Both the position numbers and the translations under genes were made by a program. DNA of 12,476 nt from Eubacterium sp. (GTDB lineage: Bacteria; Bacillota; Clostridia; Lachnospirales; Lachnospiraceae): the NCBI GenBank assembly GCA_021442545.1, contig JABUSX010000216.1, positions 1 to 12,476 on the forward strand. The letters run 5' to 3'. Of the stretch, positions 1 through 6,849 are shown one piece after another (within the stretch, counting starts at the first letter, position 1; the number at the start of each line of letters is the position of its first letter). A model generated the notes under the pieces. That model saw only the letters and a program-made list of their open reading frames with translations, had not been told where the DNA came from and did not search any database.

Positions 1-1295
1 AAGCCCGCATGGCGGGTCGTGCCGTAGCGGCGCAGATCCATATAGGAAGCATACTCCTCCGGCCTCATCTGCAGTTCCTGCATCCGGCGGCTGAGCTTGT
101 CAAAATCCTCTTCCCGCTGGCTGCCGCCGATGATCTCCCCGATCCCCGGCACCAGACAATCCATGGCCGCCACCGTCTTTCCGTCCGGATTCTGTTTCAT
201 GTAAAAAGCCTTGATCTCCTTCGGATAATCCGTCACGAAAACCGGCTTCTTAAATACCTGCTCCGTCAGATAACGTTCATGCTCCGTCTGCAGATCACAG
301 CCCCAGAAAACCGGATACTGAAAACTGCCGGCATTCTTTTCCAGCAGTCTGACCGCTTCCGTATAGGTAATACGGGCAAAATCAGCTTCCGCCACATTAT
401 TGAGACGCCCCAGAAGCTCTTTATCCACAAAGCGGTCGAAAAATGCCATCTCCTCGGGCGCTTCCCTCAGAATATCACGGATGATCTGTTTCAGCAGCGC
501 TTCCGCAAGATCCATGTCATCATTCAGATCGGCAAAAGCCACTTCCGGCTCGATCATCCAGAACTCTGCCGCATGCCGCGGTGTATTCGAATTTTCCGCA
601 CGAAAGGTCGGTCCGAACGTATACACCTTCCGGAAAGCCTGCGCATAGGCCTCCACATTCAGCTGCCCACTGACCGTAAGAGAAGTCTGCTTTTTGAAAA
701 AATCCTGTGAATAATCGACGAGACCTTCATCCGTCAGAGGAATGTCCGCCGGATCCAGGGTCGTGACGCGGAACATCTCTCCCGCACCTTCGCAGTCGCT
801 CGATGTGATCAGCGGTGTGTGAACATATACGAAGCCCCGTTCCTGAAAAAAGCGATGAATGGCAAATGCCAGCAGAGAACGTACACGAAACACGGCCTGT
901 GAAACATTCGTACGGGGCCGCAGATACGGGATCGTACGCAGATATTCTGCGCTGTGACGCTTCTTCTGCAAAGGATATGACGGCAGCGTGCTGCCTTCGA
1001 CCGTAACGGAAGACGCCTGAATTTCAAACGGCTGCTTCGCCTGAGGCGTTGCGGTCAGATCTCCTTCCACAAGCACGGCCGCGCCCGCACCGATGCGGGC
1101 AATATCCGCAAAATTCGGCAGCTTATCGTCATAAACGACCTGGACCGGCTCGAAAAAAGTACCGTCATGAACAACAAGAAAACCAAAACTCTTTGAATCC
1201 CGGTTGCTGCGCACCCAGCCGCCGATCCGGATCCGTTTTCCCGTATACGCATCTGTATTTTTATACAGCTCCCGCACTTCCGTACAAGCTTCCAT
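1..1295 (-). CDS. asnS: Asparaginyl-tRNA synthetase, 3' end outside the window
   Basis: This gene charges tRNA-Asn with asparagine in the cytoplasm and is a class IIb aminoacyl-tRNA synthetase. The minus-strand frame is open from an ATG at 1295 to the window edge (431 codons); the full-length E. coli enzyme is 466, so about 35 residues are missing. An N-terminal OB-fold anticodon-binding domain (about residues 18-100, with [15 protein letters not shown] and EPVQVVY) is followed by the catalytic core: RPRTN at 126-130, GEMFRV near 172-177, motif 2 around [15 protein letters not shown] (227-241), [11 protein letters not shown] (244-254) and the ATP-site stretch [11 protein letters not shown] (385-395). 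Motif 3 (GFGLGFER in the family) would begin just off the edge. The ATG at 1295 is the only start codon after an in-frame stop at 1371-1373. The Shine-Dalgarno sequence is weak (GGGAAAGG about 14 nt upstream). No T-box or promoter is visible in the 109-bp gap, so co-transcription with the upstream gene is likely. Identity is very secure. Confidence 0.97.
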   Translation of the reverse strand, partial: MEACTEVRELYKNTDAYTGKRIRIGGWVRSNRDSKSFGFLVVHDGTFFEPVQVVYDDKLPNFADIARIGAGAAVLVEGDLTATPQAKQPFEIQASSVTVEGSTLPSYPLQKKRHSAEYLRTIPYLRPRTNVSQAVFRVRSLLAFAIHRFFQERGFVYVHTPLITSSDCEGAGEMFRVTTLDPADIPLTDEGLVDYSQDFFKKQTSLTVSGQLNVEAYAQAFRKVYTFGPTFRAENSNTPRHAAEFWMIEPEVAFADLNDDMDLAEALLKQIIRDILREAPEEMAFFDRFVDKELLGRLNNVAEADFARITYTEAVRLLEKNAGSFQYPVFWGCDLQTEHERYLTEQVFKKPVFVTDYPKEIKAFYMKQNPDGKTVAAMDCLVPGIGEIIGGSQREEDFDKLSRRMQELQMRPEEYASYMDLRRYGTTRHAG

Positions 1296-1351
1296 ACCAA
1301 ATGATGCTGCCTTTCCCTTTACTCCGTTCTTTTCAGCCGGCTTTCCGTCCG

Positions 1352-1438
1352 TACCTCTGCCGCTGTTTTCTCAGCCCTCCGGGACTGCCTCTGCCGCTGC
1401 TTTCTCAGCTCTCCGAAATCGCCTCTGCCGCTGCTTCT
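1352..1438 (-). repeat. Imperfect 33/34-bp tandem repeat across the stop codon of the 849-aa gene
   Basis: Read on the minus strand, the core GCAGCGGCAGAGG recurs in three successive units: about 1438-1406 (33 nt), 1405-1372 (34 nt) and 1371-1352 (partial). Each unit begins AGAA. The first two units share CGGAG and end in GCTG; the partial third stops before that stretch. The first unit encodes the Ala/Glu-rich end of the upstream protein. The second unit has one extra A, and the stop codon (1405-1407) falls at the junction. The repeat therefore fills most of the intergenic gap before asnS. Confidence 0.7.
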
Positions 1439-3954
1439 ACAGCTGCTGTCTCTGCGGCTGCCTCTGCGATCTGTACGCTTGCGGGCTTGTTCTGATAGGT
1501 ATAGAAAACATACCCTGCCTGAAGGAATCTGGCGTCCGCCTTTTCGCGTTCGATCTCTTTGAGCTCACCGGTGCCGTCATAATACATGATCACCTCTTCC
1601 GTGTAGCCCGCCAGCAGCCAGCTGCCGCCCGGAACAGCCGCATAAACGGCATGTCCGCGCGAGATCGGATAGAACATACCCGTCGTCATCGTACCGCTGA
1701 AATTGAGCAGTTCCTTATCACTGCCGATCGCATTCGCAAACGCTTCCACGCTGCCGGAGCAGCCCGCTGCCATCAGCTGATCTGAAATAGAAGCCCTGTC
1801 GATAATATAAGATGTCGGCCAGCTTCCGCGCTGGAACACATAACGCTGCGCATCATCCAGTACGCCGCCGTAGGTATCAAACGCCGTTTCCACAGCCGCA
1901 CGCCGATCCGTTTCGATCTCCAGAAGTTTTCCGTACGAATAGATCGTATACTGCCCGGTGATGTTCTGCGGCCACTCAAGAACCGTCTCGACATCGTCAC
2001 GCTTGCCTTCGAACGTTGCTCTCCGCACCTTCGGATCCTTCTGAAGAAGAATATCGTTAAAGGCCAGCCAGACCTGCTCCTCCGTTCTCGAATTGCTGAT
2101 CGGCTTGATCGTAATGTTTTCTATTCTCGCCTCGTTGTTCCGGATCTGTTCCACGCCGTTATCCACATAACCAAGATCCGTCTTCTTTGCCGTGTTCAGC
2201 AGAAGGCTTTCCTGATCGATCCACGCTGCGGTGACATAAACCTCACTCTTGCTGAATTCCTTCAGCAGATTACCGCCTTCATCCTCGATCTTCACCGTAT
2301 ACATGCCGCCGACTGCACCGTCATTCGTGTATTCGATATCCGTCTCTCTGACGAAACCATACACAACATCTTCCCCGATGAAGCCGCAAAGCGTGACCTT
2401 TTCTCCCTGTGAAGCCGTGATCTCACGTTTTTCCCCTGTGGCCAGATTCCGGATAAATAAAGTATCCGCCAGGGCTCCGTCTTCGGTATTCGTCCAGGCG
2501 ACCTGCCTCTGCCCGTCAGAAGCCTTAAAAGCCGTTTCCGGTATATCCGTTTCCAGAACTTCAAAACTTCCGCTCCCCATATCGACCCTGCAGAGCTGCT
2601 GATCGATAAACAAATACATTTCATTGTTGTTTCCCACATAGGAAAGCCTGGATACATTACGCTCCATCCTCTCCCAGCTCTGGTTCAGAGGAAGGAAAAA
2701 CGCTTCTTTTACCTGATTTGCCGCGTAGGAATAATTGCATACGGAAATTCCCATGCGGCCTTCATGGCTGCCCGTGGGAATATAGCCGTAAACCACAAAG
2801 GAAACATCACCTTCATCCGTGATCCCGCCGAGCCGGATCCCGTGGCGCACAAACTCCGTCCGGATATCCAGATCCGGCGTTCCCGTCTCATCATTATTCG
2901 TTCCCCGGAAGGTAAAGATCTGTGTCGCCTCGTCCTTCATGGCATCGTAAGACCAGATTTCGCCGTTCACGACAAAGGCCGTTTTCGTGCAGTCCGAGTT
3001 TTCCACAAACTGCACATTCCGATCCTGGATACCCAGATTAATGGAAGAATCTCCGACGATCGGAATCGTCGGATCGAAGATCTGCGACGTATCCCTGCTG
3101 AAATTACGGACAATCAGGCTGCCCTTGTATTCCGTGATCCGGAAATACTCGTCCACGGTATAATACTCGTCTTTCATATCAGACGTCACAGCCTTGATCA
3201 CATACTGCTGGCGGATACCGATGTTGACATCGTTGATCTCCAGGATCGTCGGAGCCTTCTTCTGAACGATCGTCGGATTCATTTCCGCCCACGAAAGCAT
3301 GTCCGAACTGTTTGCAAGCGTGATATGAGCCAGCGTGGTATTCGACTCCGCCAGATCCGGTTCCAGATAGATGGCCAGATCGGAAGCCGCTACCTTATCG
3401 CAGGCTTTTTCAATAAAACGATTGGAAAACTCAAGATAGGTACCGATATTTCCGGCTCCATACTGAACAAGACGGGTATAAAAATGGACCTTGCTGCCGG
3501 TTCCGAGCGTTACATCAAAACGGAGAAGATATTCCTGCTCACTGTGGATGCTGTTGGTCCGCAGCGTAAAGTCTGCGGCAAGCATACCATTCGTTTCACT
3601 GAGATTCGTAAGCTCACCGTTCTCGATCAGAAGATTTTCTTCCGGTGAGATCACTTCATACATGATCTGTGCAATGGTATTCGCCTGCGGATCGATCAGA
3701 AACCGCAGATTTCTCCCTACCGTAACCGGAGTCAGACTTTCCCTCACGGTTACTTCCTGAAGCTCCTGCCGGTAAGCCGTCATCGGATTGACGGTAAGGC
3801 CCTCAACCTCCATATAGGCAACCGGAAGCGTCGGGCCGGTAATCGACTCCACGCTCTGGCTTTCCTGTTTGTTCAGCTGTATGGAAAAAAACGCGGTACT
3901 GCCGATAAAAACAATCAGCAGAATAACTATCCGTCTTATCAAATTCTTCGTCAT
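1405..3954 (-). CDS. Large membrane-anchored extracytoplasmic protein of unknown function (849 aa)
   Basis: I do not recognise a named family. The protein has a basic N-terminus (MTKNLIRR) and one hydrophobic segment at about residues 8-26 with no clear cleavage or lipobox site, so it is probably an N-terminally anchored protein whose bulk lies outside the membrane. Residues about 80-290 are beta-rich. Residues about 300-640 contain recurring short strands such as GEIWSYD, NEMYLFID and DTLFIRNLATGE, which suggest a beta-propeller-like fold (inference). Residues about 725-815 contain ISRGHAVYAAVPGGSWLLAGYTE and MYYDGTGELKEI. These resemble the distal half of C39-like peptidase domains, but with Gly-Ser-Trp where those have Gly-His, so any such domain would be inactive (weak inference). 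The tail (about 827-849) is Ala/Glu-rich. The start is chosen because it begins the anchor. There is no good Shine-Dalgarno sequence, but a promoter lies immediately upstream, so the mRNA may be leaderless. asnS follows after 109 bp. Confidence 0.85.
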   Translation of the reverse strand: MTKNLIRRIVILLIVFIGSTAFFSIQLNKQESQSVESITGPTLPVAYMEVEGLTVNPMTAYRQELQEVTVRESLTPVTVGRNLRFLIDPQANTIAQIMYEVISPEENLLIENGELTNLSETNGMLAADFTLRTNSIHSEQEYLLRFDVTLGTGSKVHFYTRLVQYGAGNIGTYLEFSNRFIEKACDKVAASDLAIYLEPDLAESNTTLAHITLANSSDMLSWAEMNPTIVQKKAPTILEINDVNIGIRQQYVIKAVTSDMKDEYYTVDEYFRITEYKGSLIVRNFSRDTSQIFDPTIPIVGDSSINLGIQDRNVQFVENSDCTKTAFVVNGEIWSYDAMKDEATQIFTFRGTNNDETGTPDLDIRTEFVRHGIRLGGITDEGDVSFVVYGYIPTGSHEGRMGISVCNYSYAANQVKEAFFLPLNQSWERMERNVSRLSYVGNNNEMYLFIDQQLCRVDMGSGSFEVLETDIPETAFKASDGQRQVAWTNTEDGALADTLFIRNLATGEKREITASQGEKVTLCGFIGEDVVYGFVRETDIEYTNDGAVGGMYTVKIEDEGGNLLKEFSKSEVYVTAAWIDQESLLLNTAKKTDLGYVDNGVEQIRNNEARIENITIKPISNSRTEEQVWLAFNDILLQKDPKVRRATFEGKRDDVETVLEWPQNITGQYTIYSYGKLLEIETDRRAAVETAFDTYGGVLDDAQRYVFQRGSWPTSYIIDRASISDQLMAAGCSGSVEAFANAIGSDKELLNFSGTMTTGMFYPISRGHAVYAAVPGGSWLLAGYTEEVIMYYDGTGELKEIEREKADARFLQAGYVFYTYQNKPASVQIAEAAAETAAVEAAAEAISES

Positions 3955-3960
3955 ATCTGT

Positions 3961-3989
3961 ATTCTACTCAATTCATGAACGCCTTGCAA
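3961..3989 (-). promoter_or_regulatory. Probable promoter of the 849-aa gene, possibly giving a leaderless mRNA
   Basis: On the minus strand there is a -35-like TTGCAA (3989-3984), a 17-bp spacer and a -10 TAGAAT (3966-3961, five of six consensus bases). Only 6 nt separate the -10 box from the ATG at 3954-3952. Transcription would therefore start at or within one base of the start codon, which fits the lack of a Shine-Dalgarno sequence. The -35 box is only four of six, so this is moderately supported. Confidence 0.45.
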
Positions 3990-4004
3990 CCCTGCGCCCG
4001 ACAA

Positions 4005-4038
4005 CAACGGCCCGTCATGTCATCATGACGAGCCGTTG
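4005..4038 (-). terminator. GC-rich hairpin at the 3' end of the structured RNA candidate
   Basis: CAACGGC (4005-4011) pairs with GCCGTTG (4032-4038), and CGTCATG (4013-4019) pairs with CATGACG (4024-4030), with one mismatch between the two helices and a 4-nt loop (4020-4023). On the minus strand it is followed by TTGTCGGG, which is only a poor U-tract. It may be a weak intrinsic terminator, an RNA-stabilising 3' hairpin, or a processing site between the RNA and the 849-aa gene whose promoter begins 16 bp further on. Confidence 0.5.
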
Positions 4039-4407
4039 AACACGATCTTCATTATTCAGTTTTCAATATCTGTCTTTCCAGCTTACAAGCTTTCTCTGTT
4101 CAAGACAACATCTGCAAAATTTATATCCCTGCTCGTATGAATACTTCAGATATCCTCTGATACTCTACTTAGAAAGATTCGTGAAATCTTTTCGGATGAA
4201 CCGCTGCACCGCTTTCTCGTCACGGCTTCCTCACCTGCCCCCGACATGCTGTTTCTTTACACAACACACCGGGCTGCCTCCTCGGCTCCATCCTGCGGTA
4301 ATATTCAATATGAGCTGACTGCCTTCACTTACCTTTCATACCCTCCGCTTTAGTGTGCGGATCTTCTCTTCACTGTTGTTTATGAAAGGTCTTTCTCGCG
4401 GGGACTG

Positions 4408-4458
4408 CTATTCAGTACCGCCCTCATATTGAAGATTGGCGCCCGTTAACACTTCCAT
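4408..4458 (-). CDS. Possible 16-codon leader peptide inside the structured RNA
   Basis: ATG at 4458 opens a 16-codon frame (MEVLTGANLQYEGGTE, stop at 4408-4410). A perfect AGGAGGT (4473-4467) lies 8 nt before it, the best possible Shine-Dalgarno spacing and stronger than for several real genes in this window. Codons 9-14 cover the 5' strands of the crossing helices (4433-4423 and 4421-4416), so a ribosome on this frame would break them. It may be a regulatory leader peptide, or the AGGAGGT may be a structural element of the RNA. The frame continues upstream without a stop to an ATG at 4635, but that lies upstream of the -10 box, so the longer form is not expected to be made. Confidence 0.35.
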   Translation of the reverse strand: MEVLTGANLQYEGGTE

Positions 4459-4625
4459 TGGACCGTACCTCCTCTCTTCAAATTTAGCCCGAACCCTGTT
4501 CGATCTGACCGGTTCCCGATCCGCCTTCCGCGTCTGCCGCTTCCTTCGGATCCTCCTGGACTGCTCCGGTCTCCCGGGCCCTGCCTGATCTTCCTTCAAG
4601 CTATGTCTTGTTTGTTTGTAAACGC

Positions 4626-4654
4626 ATCTTAACATTATAAATATTATTTGTCAA
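4626..4654 (-). promoter_or_regulatory. Strong sigma-A promoter with UP element for the structured RNA
   Basis: On the minus strand: consensus -35 TTGACA (4654-4649), a 17-bp spacer and -10 TAAGAT (4631-4626), preceded by an extended -10 TGT. The predicted start is near 4619. Directly upstream is a run of A-tracts (about 4655-4700 on the plus strand reads as T-tracts), resembling the UP elements of rRNA-type promoters. No convincing protein start follows within normal leader distance, which argues for an RNA product. Confidence 0.72.
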
Positions 4655-4740
4655 TCCATTTTTCGATTTTTATTTTGTTTTTATATATATTTGTAAAATT
4701 GTATAAAATATTCTGAAAATTTTGGGGCTCGTTCACATGG
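4655..4740. other. AT-rich island upstream of the RNA promoter
   Basis: This stretch is far more AT-rich than the rest of the window, with T-tracts and a TTATATATATTTG core on the plus strand. It is the likely UP element and possibly a site for AT-seeking proteins. No gene is visible in it. Confidence 0.6.
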
Positions 4741-4777
4741 ATCTCTGCCGTGTCCGTTTTTACGGCAGCATCACTTT

Positions 4778-4874
4778 GCATAACACAAAGCTGCAGATCC
4801 GGATTCATAAGGCTTTCCGGCTATCCGGAAAATAAGGACTGCATAATATGAAGCTGCAGATTCGGATTCGTAAG
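4778..4874. repeat. Two-copy 34-bp imperfect direct repeat around a 7-bp hairpin
   Basis: Copy 1 (4778-4811) and copy 2 (4841-4874) match at about 29 of 34 positions and share GCATAA, AAGCTGCAGAT, CGGATTC and TAAG. Between them TTTCCGG (4814-4820) pairs with CCGGAAA (4825-4831) around a CTAT loop. The repeats lie directly downstream of the nhaC-type gene. None of the hairpins here has a T-tract that would make a convincing terminator. A second hairpin, CTGCCGT/ACGGCAG (4745-4751 with 4762-4768), lies just to the left. Function unknown. Confidence 0.6.
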
Positions 4875-4917
4875 AACTGCAAACCAGGTTTTCTTCTTTT
4901 CCTGATCATGCGGCCGT

Positions 4918-6237
4918 TTATGCCTTTTTGGCTTTTTTTCCTGGTATGATAAAAATGAAAATGAGAACGCTGATCAGAAGAAAGAAGGGATAAAACAGCT
5001 TCGGTATGATTGAAAACGCGGATATATTGTAACCAAGTGCCGTCGTCGCCGATATGGCCACGAGCAGCTGTGCGCCGTAGGGAAGTATGCCCTGGACGAT
5101 GCAGGAAAAAACATCCAGAATAGACGCTGTCTTTCTCGGGGAAATTCCGTATTCCCGCGACATTTCCTTCGCAATCGGGTTTGCCATGACGATCGCCACC
5201 GTATTATTGGCAGTGGCAACGTCCATGATTCCCACCAGGATTCCCATCCCGAACTGAGCCCCCTTCTCCCCTTTGAACACTTTTTTGATCACATTGAGAA
5301 GGTAATCAAATCCCCCGTATTCCCTGATAAGAGCGCAAAGTGCCGCTACAAGGATCGTTACCATGGCTGTCTCAAACATACCGGCAACACCGGCTCCCAT
5401 ATTGGTGACAAGTTCAAATGCGGAAGCACTTCCCGTAACAAGCACGATGATTGATCCGGATACGATGCCGATCAGCAGCACGACAAAAACATTTAACCCG
5501 ATGATGCCTCCGCCAAGTACCAGAATGTACGGAATGATCTGCACGAGGTTGTATTCGGGAAGATCCAGAACGAAACCGTCCGACCCTTTGGAGATAATCA
5601 GGATCACAATCACGGAAGCGATCGCAGCCGGAAGCGCAATCGCAAAATTCTCCCGGAATTTATCCTTCATTGCACAGCCTTGTCCGTTGCAGGCCGCAAT
5701 CGTCGTGTCCGAAATAAAAGACAGATTATCTCCGAACATAGATCCGCCGATGACAGATGCGATGCAAAGTGCCATATCAAAGCCGGACACTTCCGAGACA
5801 GCTGCGGCGATCGGGGTAATGAGCGTGATCGTTCCCACGGAAGTTCCCATTGCGAGCGAAACAAAACATGCCGCCCCAAACAGAACGATTACCGCAAACC
5901 GTGCCGGTATGATGGAAAGCAGGAAATAGGCAACGCTTTCGGCACTGGATCTTCCTACCGCTCCGACAAAGATTCCGGCTGTCATAAAGATTAGAAGCAT
6001 CGTGATAATATCCTTGTCGCCGACGCCTTTTGCCATCAGCTCCAGCTTCTTGTCAAAGCTGACTTCCCTGTTCTGAAGACTGGCCACAAGGAGCGCACAG
6101 AGAAATGCAACCACAATGGGAATGTTGTAAAATCCCATCGGTATTTTCAGCACATATTCAAACAGAATGCCAAGCCCGAGATATAAAACCAGAAACACGA
6201 CCACAGGCAGCAGCGCCGCCGGATTTCCCTTTTTCAT
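4918..6237 (-). CDS. nhaC: NhaC-family Na+/H+ antiporter
   Basis: This is a polytopic inner-membrane exchanger expected to swap cytoplasmic Na+ (or a related cargo) for protons. The 439 residues are almost wholly hydrophobic, with about 11-12 membrane segments and a basic C-terminus (GKKAKKA). Family-type sequences are GTSVGT (131-136) in a broken helix, GGSMFGDNLSFISDTT (164-179) with conserved Asp/Ser/Thr, and their second-repeat counterparts DVATANNTVAIVMANP (339-354) and QGILPYGAQ (382-390). Together these match the two inverted halves of the NhaC/ion-transporter superfamily. The length suits the shorter NhaC members. The start is supported by AGAGGAAAG about 8 nt before the ATG. Exact substrate cannot be read from sequence: some relatives exchange malate/lactate or amino acids, so the symbol denotes the family. 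It is preceded by a likely promoter of its own; no clear terminator follows. Confidence 0.88.
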   Translation of the reverse strand: MKKGNPAALLPVVVFLVLYLGLGILFEYVLKIPMGFYNIPIVVAFLCALLVASLQNREVSFDKKLELMAKGVGDKDIITMLLIFMTAGIFVGAVGRSSAESVAYFLLSIIPARFAVIVLFGAACFVSLAMGTSVGTITLITPIAAAVSEVSGFDMALCIASVIGGSMFGDNLSFISDTTIAACNGQGCAMKDKFRENFAIALPAAIASVIVILIISKGSDGFVLDLPEYNLVQIIPYILVLGGGIIGLNVFVVLLIGIVSGSIIVLVTGSASAFELVTNMGAGVAGMFETAMVTILVAALCALIREYGGFDYLLNVIKKVFKGEKGAQFGMGILVGIMDVATANNTVAIVMANPIAKEMSREYGISPRKTASILDVFSCIVQGILPYGAQLLVAISATTALGYNISAFSIIPKLFYPFFLLISVLIFIFIIPGKKAKKA

Positions 6238-6393
6238 GATATCTTTCCTCTTCTGACCTGTTCCCGGACGGGTTTCTTTTTCCTGACTGCCAAATTTCAG
6301 ATCAGTCGTTTTCCGGTTGATCTGCCCCTGACCGAATTTTCTCTCTGATCCGCCTCTTCCGGCCGACCTGCTTCCGTCTTCTTTTACTTTAAC

Positions 6394-6421
6394 ATTTTAC
6401 TCCTGTATCGGATAGAGTCAT
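6394..6421 (-). promoter_or_regulatory. Possible promoter of the NhaC-type gene
   Basis: On the minus strand ATGACT (6421-6416) is separated by 16 bp from TAAAAT (6399-6394). The match is four of six at -35 and five of six at -10. It lies just after the stop of the 119-aa gene and would give a leader of about 150 nt before the ATG at 6237. No known riboswitch is recognised in that leader. Confidence 0.35.
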
Positions 6422-6432
6422 TCTCCGGATTT

Positions 6433-6792
6433 CTATTCCTCCAGTATCTGAAATTCCAGGAAATCGAACGGTATGCTCTCTCCCACAAAATGATCCTGTG
6501 TGAACCGTGTCTTTTTATAGCGCTTAAAATCCCGTATATTCGAATCGAGCCATACGGGCACCCCAAGATCGTTCTCCCGGCAGATCTCTTCCAGCGCGTG
6601 CAGGATCTTGTGCGTACGCGTATCGTCACTGTCATCCGTGACCGTCATATCATTCAGCATCCTGTTATCTTTGAACAGTTTTCCCCAGAACCGCATTCCT
6701 GCCTCCACATTTTTGATCGCATTAATTACGGCGGTCTTATCTATCGGGCTCCAGGCGGTTCCCGCTTTGCCCGATACCGCGATAACGCACAT
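6433..6792 (-). CDS. Conserved-looking small protein of unknown function (119 aa)
   Basis: No family is recognised with confidence. It is a soluble protein with no signal peptide or membrane segment: a hydrophobic N-terminal strand (CVIAVSG), a helical middle with a charged DDSDDTRTHKILHALEEICREN stretch (53-74), and a C-terminal part with RYKKTRFTQDHF (91-102) and an acidic hydrophobic end (FDFLEFQILEE). I have an impression of similar small Clostridia proteins with a RF-Q-D-F...DFLE end, but cannot name a function. The frame is real by its length and composition and because it fills the gap between rplL and the antiporter. The ATG at 6792 has only a poor Shine-Dalgarno match (GTGAG directly before it), so the start is uncertain. 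It lies 31 bp after the rplL terminator and may depend on read-through or on an unrecognised promoter. Confidence 0.7.
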   Translation of the reverse strand: MCVIAVSGKAGTAWSPIDKTAVINAIKNVEAGMRFWGKLFKDNRMLNDMTVTDDSDDTRTHKILHALEEICRENDLGVPVWLDSNIRDFKRYKKTRFTQDHFVGESIPFDFLEFQILEE

Positions 6793-6823
6793 CTCACGGC
6801 CTTTTGACCGTCTTATCGCTCAA

Positions 6824-6849
6824 AATGGCAGGGATTGCTCCCTGCCATT
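6824..6849 (-). terminator. Intrinsic terminator after rplL
   Basis: A perfect 11-bp stem (6824-6834 with 6839-6849) encloses a 4-nt loop that reads GCAA on the minus strand, and the 3' arm runs into four Ts (CCATTTTG). The U-tract is short, so partial read-through into the 119-aa gene is possible. Confidence 0.7.

Larger units (their letters stand above)
4000..4619 (-). ncRNA. Candidate large structured non-coding RNA (about 615 nt), class not recognised
   Basis: A strong minus-strand promoter (4626-4654) predicts a transcript starting near 4619 and reaching the hairpin at 4005-4038. Helices visible by inspection: closing pair CAAGACA/TGTCTTG (4610-4604 with 4107-4101); CCGG with a GAGA tetraloop (4577-4566); GATCCG/CGGATC (4552-4547 with 4523-4518); an 11-bp helix (4433-4423 with 4314-4304) and a 6-bp helix (4421-4416 with 4300-4295) that cross; a perfect 10-bp helix (4390-4381 with 4340-4331) capped by a 5-bp hairpin (4361-4357 with 4348-4344); 9 bp with one bulge (4293-4284 with 4202-4194); a 14-bp hairpin with a 2-nt bulge (4274-4261 with 4252-4237); a 10-bp hairpin (4165-4139); and a 7-bp hairpin (4191-4173). 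The universal sequences of RNase P RNA and tmRNA and the T-box consensus are absent. Length and branching recall the large ornate bacterial RNAs (OLE, ROOL, GOLLD), but I cannot match it to any. It could also be a long structured leader of the 849-aa gene. Confidence 0.6.

Noticed and set aside
9..710. Plus-strand 233-codon frame
   Set aside because: It is exactly antisense to asnS, whose protein sequence is unmistakable.
1296..1404. T-box or promoter before asnS
   Set aside because: The 109-bp gap is mainly tandem repeat; no T-box consensus or good -35/-10 pair is seen.
2764..3648. Plus-strand 294-codon frame
   Set aside because: Antisense to the 849-aa gene; His/Arg/Ile-rich composition typical of a shadow frame.
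4000..4619. RNase P RNA, tmRNA, T-box or group II intron
   Set aside because: No GAGGAAAGTCC or matching ACAGAAA, no tmRNA-like tag frame and acceptor stem, no GGGTGGNACCGCG, and no GTGCG boundary, domain V or maturase.
4408..4635. 75-codon basic ORF within the structured RNA region
   Set aside because: Its ATG lies upstream of the predicted -10 box, it has no ribosome binding site, and it is a low-complexity Arg-rich translation of structured RNA. Only the last 16 codons have a credible start.
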